From Callosobruchus maculatus (Eukaryota > Arthropoda > Insecta > Coleoptera > Chrysomelidae): a stretch of 64,000 nucleotides of DNA. The notes under the pieces are model-generated. The model saw nothing but the letters and a program-made list of their open reading frames with translations, had not been told where the DNA came from and made no database searches. The position numbers were made by a program, and so were the translations under genes. The DNA is taken from positions 28,451,001-28,515,000 of the forward strand of contig CATOUR010000014.1 in assembly GCA_951848785.1 (NCBI GenBank), given 5' to 3'. Of the stretch, positions 57,801 through 64,000 are shown piece after piece. Each line of letters opens with the position of its first letter. The first letter of the stretch is position 1.

Positions 57801-58651
57801 CACAATTAAAAACCCGGATTAAAACTGCTGAAGTCCAATTGCTTTTAAGACTTCACAAAGATAAACCAATGCACGGAATCTTCTACAAACATCTAGAAGA
57901 GCATGGTTTATCTGAGCAGCTGACCTTCTCCTTCCTAAGGTCTAATGGGTTGAAGTCGGAGACTGAGAGCTCTATAATGGCTTGCCAAGACGGTGTCTTC
58001 AACACCTTAGTATACCGTAGCCGGATTATGGGTATGGATGTGCCCGATATCCGCTGTAGAGCCTGCCTGCAGGCGCCAGAGACCCTTACGCACCTCTTGT
58101 CGGCGTGTAAGGTGTACGCTGGCACAGCCTACGTCTATCGGCACAACGCGGCTCTACGAGTGCTATACTACCATTTAAGGCACTCATACGGTATAGATGA
58201 GACACCGGTGCTGCCATACGCTCCAGGGGACATAGAGTCCGTTGTGGAGAACGAGAGGTGCCGAATTTACTGGAACTACTCATTCTCCACGCTCGAGCTT
58301 ATACATGCAAATAAGCCCGACATAGTCCTCCTCGACTACCAACAAAAGACGATGTTCGTTATCGAGTTCTCGGCACCTGCCGAGGGGAACATCGTCTCTA
58401 AGGAGGAGGAAAAGCGGACCAAGTATCAGGAGCTCCTCGGACAACTTCGCAGGCTCTGGCCGGACTACACTGTGATTCTGCTAGTAATGGTCATTGGATC
58501 CCTAGGTGGTATGAGGGATACGCTGCTCTCTGCACTGCGCAAAATGCCGGTGTGCCGTGCGGCGGCGCACATCTTAGCCGCCAGAATGCAGAAGGCAGTC
58601 ATCCATGGGTCCCTTCGTCTGCTTAGGACGCACGATACGCGGACCCAGTGA
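57801..58651 (+). CDS. C-terminal zinc finger and restriction-like endonuclease of retrotransposon 3
   Basis: The frame is open from 57801 (AQLKTRIKTAEVQ) without a start codon. It includes FSFLRSNGLKSETESSIMAC, the zinc finger CRACLQAPETLTHLLSAC (C-x2-C-x8-H-x4-C), VYRHNAALRVLYY, then the endonuclease core KPDIVLLDYQQKTMFVIEFS with AEGNIVSKEEEKRTKYQEL, and a C-terminus GGMRDTLLSALRKMPVCRAA, MQKAVIHGSLRLLR. The finger followed by a PD..D endonuclease is diagnostic of R2/R4/Dong-group elements and differs from the apurinic endonuclease of elements 1 and 2. The polymerase is missing through 5' truncation. No stop interrupts the 283 codons, so the insertion is young. Confidence 0.82.
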
Positions 58652-58747
58652 TTGCTCACCTCACGGTGTGAGGAGTAGTCGCTGGGGAATGGAACAGCAG
58701 CCCGGTGTGTCGGAGCCCGGGTTGCACCTTTTTTGTTTTTGTTTTGT

Positions 58748-58749
<2 letters not shown>
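57801..58749 (+). mobile_element. R2/R4/Dong-like retrotransposon 3, 5'-truncated, inserted in a TA repeat
   Basis: Only the C-terminal coding region and a 3' UTR (58652-58749, ending GCACCTTTTTTGTTTTTG) are present. TA tracts lie on both sides (57676-57743 and 58750-58781), as expected for Dong-type elements that target simple AT repeats. GC content is clearly higher than in the surrounding elements, so it stands out as a separate insertion inside the 3' UTR of element 2. Confidence 0.75.

Positions 58750-58781
<32 letters not shown>
58750..58781. repeat. TA microsatellite at 3' edge of element 3
   Basis: About 15 ATs. With the tract at 57676-57743 it brackets element 3 and marks its target. 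Confidence 0.9.
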
Positions 58782-58784
<3 letters not shown>

Positions 58785-58905
58785 TGTATTTTTTTTTCAT
58801 TTTTTCTTATATAATATCTGTTTTAGTATGTTGCTTTGTTTGGGTTATATATATTGTCCTGTAAATGGAAGATATCTGTTGGGCAATAAAGCTGTAAAAA
58901 AAAAA

Positions 58906-59956
58906 ATATGGTATACGGGGTCAAATCTATCATCTAATTAAAAGTTATTTAAGTAACAGAACACAAACTGTTATGATAAATAAATGCTCTAGTTCTCCAT
59001 TGCCTATAACATGCGGTGTTCCTCAAGGAACGGTACTGGGACCATTATTCTTTAACATATATATAAATGATCTATTTGCGGTTGATGTGAGCGGAGATAT
59101 AGTGAGTTTTGCAGACGATACAGCTGTTATATTTTCTGCTGAAAGTTGGGAAATATTAAAATCAAAGGCTGAAAATGGTTTTAAAAAAATGTTCAACTGG
59201 TTCATTAGTCGACTTTTAACAGTCAATTTCAACAAGACTCACTTTGTTCCATTCGCATCATACGCAAACGGCTTACCGAAATACACCAACTTACAAATCA
59301 GTTGTAAACAGGTAGCTCCTATATCAATGGTCACCAGTATCAAGTACTTAGGAATATATCTAGATTGCCATATCAAATGGAAAGAGCATACCGAATATGT
59401 TGTCAAAAAGATTCGTTACGTTATAAGCAAATTTAAACTCCTTTCCACTATACTTACCTATGAACAGATGATCATTGTATACGAAGCACTTGTTCATAGT
59501 CATATACGATATTGTATTGTGGTGTGGGGCGCAGCATGTAAAAATAATATAAAAGCAATAGAAATTATACAAAAACGTTTAATAAAAATTTTATATAAAG
59601 TGAAATGTACATATCATAGTGACTTGTTATTTTCTAAAACAAAAATTCTAGATATCCGCCAAACATTTTTCATGTCATTAGGTATTTACCAATATAAAAA
59701 AAAATCAAACTTGACAAAACACGAACATAAATATGACATAAGATATGCATGTAATGTTGTACCAAAGGCAAGAAAAAATACTTTATTACGATGTCATACA
59801 TTTCTTGCTCCAAGACTATACAATGAGATACCAGAAAGCATAAAATGTCTAGTGCCTTTAAATTCATTCAAGTATGGTTTAAAACAATGGATAGCAAATA
59901 ATAAGCGCATTAAAATTCACCAACTTGTAGACATATGCAATACCTATTATTACTGA
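58906..59956 (+). pseudogene. ORF2 3' part of retrotransposon 1: rest of reverse transcriptase
   Basis: Continues element 1 after the insertion: YGIRGQIYHLIKSYLSNRTQ, CGVPQGTVLGPLFFNIYIND, SFADDTAVIF (catalytic FADD, TTT at 59108), TVNFNKTHFVPF, SIKYLGIYLD, HSHIRYCIVVWG, IQKRLIKILY, and the C-terminal FLAPRLYNEIPESIKCLVPL motif, stopping after NTYYY. No stop occurs within this half. It is intact apart from the split. Confidence 0.85.
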
Positions 59957-60556
59957 TATATATGGAATACATAATATTTAAATATAAATATTCCTGAATT
60001 AACCCTTATTTGTTGTTTCCATTTTATAATAATTACTTATACCCAAGCACAAGTTTTTAACTTTTTTTGGGTCACTTGTTGTTTATTGTATCTTATTTAT
60101 TTTATATTTACAATAAACGCTATACAATACTATACTATCTTCGTCATAGTGGGAAAATTCGGACACCTTTACATTAGAGAAAGAATAAACGCACGTACAC
60201 AAAAACATTGGAGAAGAGTTAGAGCAGTACAAAATAAATTAAAGAAAAAGCTTTTAATTGAATGTTCTAAAAAAAGAAAATAAAATGTTTGCTTAAAATG
60301 TCAATTATCAACATATAGCCTCATAAAAGCGTGTTGCGAGGTTTACGTAAGTACCTAAAAGTATTTAGTTATACTGAAATTTTAACACAATTAAACTTAG
60401 CAGACCAAGTTAGTCAATTAAATAGGTTCGACAAGCTTTTATGATCATATAAATTATGTATAATATATAATTTTTTAACTTATTTTTGTACTTTTTAGAT
60501 ATTAACTTGTATTTATATTCTCCACACTATAAGAAAGCATAAAGCACATAAAAACT
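59957..60556. other. 3' UTR of element 1 and featureless DNA
   Basis: AT-rich. AATAAA occurs near 60112, a possible end of element 1. A Lys/Arg-rich frame at 60170-60280 (RERINARTQKHWRRVRAVQN) has no recognised domain. Confidence 0.35.
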
Positions 60557-61010
60557 CCGCCATATTGGATTAAAAGTGATGTCAAAATATTCTTTTACTT
60601 ATTATCGGCAAGCCCTTTTATTTGATACCCATATTGCAAAAGAGCATAGAAAATAACTATTCCGCCATCCTGGATGGTCCGCCATATTTGATTTAGAATC
60701 ACGTCGCATTATGTTTCGAGTTACTCTCAACAAGCCCTTTCATTGGATAGGTACCCATATTGTAGAAATACATTAAAAATAACAATTCCGCCATCTTACA
60801 TGGTCCGCCATATTGGATTTAGAATGGCGGCACATTATTTTTCGCGTTACTCTCACCAAGCCCTTTTATTTTGCATACGCGACTTCTCTCAGATCGTAAG
60901 TAAGGTTCATGCAGTGATAAAACGACTCACCGGCATTGAATAGTATAATTTCCCCAAACCTTCACAACGAAATTCAGCGTATCACATCTAAAAATGACAT
61001 ATTATTTGCC
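60557..61010. repeat. Degenerate tandem repeats containing CCGCCATATTGGATT
   Basis: Three units start with CCGCCAT at 60557, 60662 and 60788. They share CCGCCATATTGGATTTAGAAT, AAGCCCTTT.ATT and TACCCATATTG. The end of the block (CTTCTCTCAGATCGTAAG onward, about 60890-61010) recurs at 61572-61740. No coding. Confidence 0.7.
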
Positions 61011-61571
61011 ATAGTTTGAACGATAGTTTGTAATTCAGAATTGGCGCTATCATCATTTTCATTCATTTTCGCAGATTTCCTTTTATTAGTCAACACGAAA
61101 ATCTTAAACTAAACTATAATTTTACACCTACTCAAGACATAACCTTAAATATGTGTTAGTAATAAGAGTCCACTAACAACACGCGTTTTTTCCTATTACT
61201 TTCCCAAAGTCAGTCCAGCACCCCAAATGTCCCTTTACAACTTATTATTGGAAAATCCTTACCGCGGATCTTCTTACCATTTACACCGCGTCATACTCTA
61301 CCGCTTCTTCACCAGTATTCGGTACAGTCATTCATGTACCCCCTGCACCGCGACACACCGTCTGTCCGGTCCGCCCTCCATAGCTGCTCGCTGCACCAGC
61401 GGTTCATTTGCTACCCCCTAAACTCCCGTCGATGTCGCCGCCGTCGTCGGTACAACCTGGCGATGACCACTGCATATATTCTATAAAGGAACTGGTACAA
61501 TTCGATCCAGAACTCCCTGTCACTGCCGCCAGACTCTTGCTTACACCGCAAGCCTCTAGTTGGGCGCCAAA
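61011..61571. other. GC-richer unassigned segment
   Basis: 61300-61480 is richer in C and reads as possibly coding in one frame (SMSPPSSVQPGDDHCIYSIK, ELVQFDPELPVTAARLLL, 61428-61560), but no domain or splice structure supports a gene. It lies between two copies of the CTTCTCTCAG repeat, so it may be the interior of a mobile element. Confidence 0.3.
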
Positions 61572-61740
61572 TGCAAAGACTCTTCTCTCAGGTCGTAGGG
61601 TTCATGCAGGATAAGACAACTCACCGACTTTGAATAAAAACTCTTACAAACTCTTACAGCAAAATCCATCATTTAACTAAAAATGACATCCCTCTCATTG
61701 ATTGTCATTCCCCTTACCATCTTCTGGGCGTTCTCATATC
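61572..61740. repeat. Second copy of the CTTCTCTCAG block
   Basis: CTCTTCTCTCAGGTCGTAGGGTTCATGCAG, then GACAACTCACCGACTTTGAATA and CTAAAAATGACAT, parallels 60886-61000. A direct repeat about 690 bp downstream of the first copy. Confidence 0.6.
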
Positions 61741-61918
61741 AATTGCATACCCATATTGTAGAGGTGGATTAAACAACTATTTTCCACTATTGGACGTCAC
61801 AGAGCTTATCGTGTATTGTCATCCAAACTAAACGTGTACATGCAAAATTTCAGCACAATAAGTTGAAGATATCTGATTCAAAATTGAGTAGCAAGATTCC
61901 ACCCGAACAAACATACCT

Positions 61919-61964
61919 AAATACGTACATACATACATACGTACGTATACACATACATACATTG
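61919..61964. repeat. TACA/TACG microsatellite
   Basis: ATACGTACATACATACATAC, then GTACGTATACACATACATAC, preceded by CCACCCGAACAAACATACC, a phrase often seen before such tracts at the end of insect interspersed repeats. Confidence 0.75.
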
Positions 61965-63086
61965 CGTGTTAAAAAGAAGCTATTAAAAATAAGATTCGTC
62001 AGTCAGATTGTGTAATCTGTCACATTCTGGATAACCATGGACCAGAAACTGTCTGTGGAAATAATGGGAGGAAGAAGAAAGGACCAAAGAAAATAAGACT
62101 GCCAATTTGATATCAAGAAGCCTTAACATGCTATTTTTTGAGCAATTTTCACGTGTCTTAAAATTAGATTCGGTCCTGGATTAGACAGAACAATAAAAAT
62201 TAAATTTGGTTCAGGATTAGACAATATAATTTTTGGTATTTCAAATCAGAGGTTTGATTTTGATCATTGTACCAGTTGAGACCTGGAGTGTTTGTAACTT
62301 GCTCGGCTGTGTATGACAATGTTTCGCACAACACTAGTTTGATGTAGTTGCTTGAAAATCAGACCAATGTTTTTGTGTATGGTCGTTTTGCATAACAAGA
62401 AGGAAAGGCAATGATTGGCCATCACGAGTTCCCAGTTTCGAGAAACTCAGATTCTTGGAAGTCGTCACATAGGTATCAGCTTCTGAGGTTGCCATCCACT
62501 CGTCCTGGCGGTATGTCAAGCAGCAAAGCGCGCCGACAGCCCAAATTAAAGTAAATATAGGAGGATAGTCCGTAAGAATCGAAAGGCTCCTCTTGGCCCA
62601 GTTGTCAATTATCTTATTTGACCTTTTTAAGATAAACGTCTGTCAATATAAATGTGAGGTTTATTATGGGTTAATAAAGCGTGGTGATATATAAGAATTA
62701 AATAAAATCTCTGGTGAGGTCTAAAAAGATCAAAGTACTGCCAGGACAAGATAATTTTGAGGAATGGAACATTCTGCAAATAGAGACATTTCTCCCAAAA
62801 ATTCTCTACCCCCTAAACAAATTGATTCTCTCAAGATACGGGGTTAGGTATAGTAACATGTGCGATTCTGAAATAATGCAGCTTCAACTCAACCTAAACA
62901 TTTTTGATACTATATAATTACCACAGAAATGGTAACTTGCTCCTTCAAGATGAATTTTAAATACGTACTTTTGAGATGTTCTAGATGAGGTTAGTCATCA
63001 GTAAAATGACTTAATCACGGTTTGTCACGTGTGAGAAATTTGATTTTCAATAGCTGTTTGCTACAGCCTATCAACACACGGTTAAA
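61965..63086. other. Intergenic, no supported gene
   Basis: No recognisable gene. AATTAAATTTGGTTCAGGATTAGACA near 62197 partly repeats AAATTAGATTCGGTCCTGGATTAGACA near 62160, a short direct repeat. The last ~80 bp may be the 5' UTR of the next element. Confidence 0.35.
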
Positions 63087-64000
63087 ATGGCGCCGCATAC
63101 CGAACCGACGTTAGTTTCGTCAGAGCTCAATAAACTCAGAAAAAATGAGTTAATAGACGTTATTCTCGACTTAAACTTTCCCGAAAGTTTCAATAATGAG
63201 TTCGCGTCTCAAATAGTGCTAATGTTACGGGACGTGAGTGCCAAAAAGGTTCTAGAAGAGGTCTTTGAAGACAGTGCACAAAGCATAACCTCTCAAGGTA
63301 ACTCATGTGACAAATTCAGGTGCAAGGAAACTTCTGGCACACTGAAATAACTGCAAGGTGAAATGGACATCCTCAGAAGACTAACTCATCACTTAGAAAA
63401 AAGAACTGAGGAACAAGAGACAATAATTGCACTATTAAATAATAAGCAATAATAAATAATAAGCAATTAGTAATACCAGAGACATCTAGGAGGAAAGATT
63501 CTAACGAAAAACTAGAAGCAAATACGAAGGCAAAATCGGTATCGTCACAAATCCAACAAAAAATAGTAAAAACATCCAGCGAAGGAAGCAATGACACCAG
63601 TACTGCTGGCGCCTGCGAAGGAAAAAATGAAAACAAACATCGAATTACCCAAAACAAAACAGCAAAACATGACGATGGTTTCGAGACAGTGCAGCGACAA
63701 CAAAAAATAAGTAAAAAAACAGTTATCGGGAGTGCAGAAAATTCTATGATAGCGGCCATAGAAGGGAGATCATCATTCTTCATATCCCGTTTGTCTCCAG
63801 AGGTATCTGATGAACAGGTGAAGAGTCACTTAGTAGCACAACACATCCATGCCTTAGAAGTGGAAAAATTACCAATCAAATCCGAGACCATTGCAGCGTT
63901 CAAGGTAGTCGTTTCAAGATCAGATACTGCTAAAGTAAATAATCCAAATACTTGGCCCAAAAATTCCATTATGAGGCCCTATGAAAAAAATAGGGTGATA
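63087..64000 (+). pseudogene. ORF1 of another non-LTR retrotransposon, broken and cut by the window edge
   Basis: Starts MAPHTEPTLVSSELNKLRKN then ELIDVILDLNFPESFNNEF. The frame meets a stop at 63348-63350, yet continues protein-like to a second stop (LQGEMDILRRLTHHLEKRTE, coiled coil, to about 63450). From 63488, another frame gives RRKDSNEKLEANTKAKSVSS, KTVIGSAENSMIAAIEGRSS, FFISRLSPEVSDEQVKSHLV, EKLPIKSETIAAFKVVVSRS and NPNTWPKNSIMRPYEKN, open to the edge. The order (coiled coil, TVIGSA, FISRL.P....E, SF/AFKV.V, WP) fits ORF1 of a group of insect non-LTR elements. Two lesions make it a pseudogene; ORF2 would lie beyond the window. Confidence 0.65.

Larger units (their letters stand above)
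54235..58905 (+). mobile_element. Non-LTR retrotransposon 2 (Jockey/CR1-like) inserted in element 1
   Basis: Inserted after TTTACAAAA of element 1 and ending with CAATAAAGCTGTAAAAAAA at about 58885-58905. It is 5'-truncated inside ORF1, has an uninterrupted ORF2 and a long 3' UTR that itself contains element 3. The polyadenylated 3' end and simple junctions fit target-primed reverse transcription. A target duplication cannot be separated from the A runs. Confidence 0.88.
51192..59956 (+). mobile_element. Non-LTR retrotransposon 1 (Jockey/CR1-like), split by a nested insertion
   Basis: The coding parts are 51192-54234 and 58906-59956, separated by element 2. It contains a gag-like ORF1 with zinc knuckles, an apurinic-type endonuclease and a reverse transcriptase. 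Removing the insertion rejoins KTLQK directly to YGIRGQ in frame, which shows that the two halves belong together. The exact 5' end (before 51192) and 3' end (somewhere after 59956, perhaps near the AATAAA at 60112) are unclear. AT-rich, Lys/Asn-rich coding. Confidence 0.88.

Noticed and set aside
57839..58651. A host gene of 270 codons
   Set aside because: The zinc finger and PD..D endonuclease identify the C-terminus of an R2/R4/Dong-like retrotransposon, and the frame is open upstream without a start.
60086..60283. Lys/Arg-rich 65-codon protein
   Set aside because: Begins in low-complexity AT-rich sequence and matches no family I know; too little support to call.

Overview
The window reads as AT-rich insect nuclear DNA, most likely from a beetle (Coleoptera). 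That assignment is inference: it rests on a cluster of Rebers-Riddiford (R&R) cuticular-protein genes with intron-split signal peptides, and on an insect-like mix of non-LTR retrotransposons, mariner, Penelope-type and foldback/MITE elements. There is no sign of bacterial or organellar DNA.

The host gene content is five cuticular-protein genes, all on the + strand and spread through the first 51 kb: gene 1 (4850-7595, first exon not found), gene 2 (18132-20575), gene 3 (26974-30942), gene 4 (38229-41596) and gene 5 (48438-50806). Genes 2-5 share one architecture. A four-codon first exon follows a TATATAA box and a TCAGT initiator. The second exon completes the signal peptide and carries a Gly/His-rich stretch. 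The last exon starts after a phase-0 intron and carries the R&R segment. Genes 1 and 2 have a canonical RR-2 chitin-binding domain. Genes 3-5 carry a shortened, diverged version lacking the EPDG and NGFNAVV parts. Genes 3 and 4 are recent tandem duplicates, including about 350 bp of promoter. Other host-like pieces are a pseudogene resembling MEA1 (22169-22744), broken by a frameshift and a retroelement insertion, and a THAP-like exon fragment (4463-4524).

The rest is mostly mobile DNA. 0-9 kb: a repeat with ACTTCCCACAC ends, a 486-bp tandem duplication and a 1.7-kb foldback. 11-17 kb: a MITE, a 1.24-kb element with perfect 36-bp terminal repeats and a 5-bp target duplication, and several layers of non-LTR remnants. 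27-36 kb: further copies of these families, a mariner relic inside an intron of gene 3, and several foldbacks. 42-48 kb: a Penelope-like remnant with a hammerhead-ribozyme motif, a broken non-LTR copy and RNase H/zinc-finger relics. 51-60 kb: a three-level nest in which a Jockey/CR1-type element is split by a second element with an intact long ORF2, which is in turn interrupted at a TA microsatellite by a 5'-truncated R2/R4/Dong-like element. The right edge enters another non-LTR ORF1.

The cuticular proteins would be secreted by epidermis into chitin matrix. Their common orientation, shared exon plan and shared upstream motif in genes 3-5 suggest common regulation. All family assignments were made by reading; no database search was possible.
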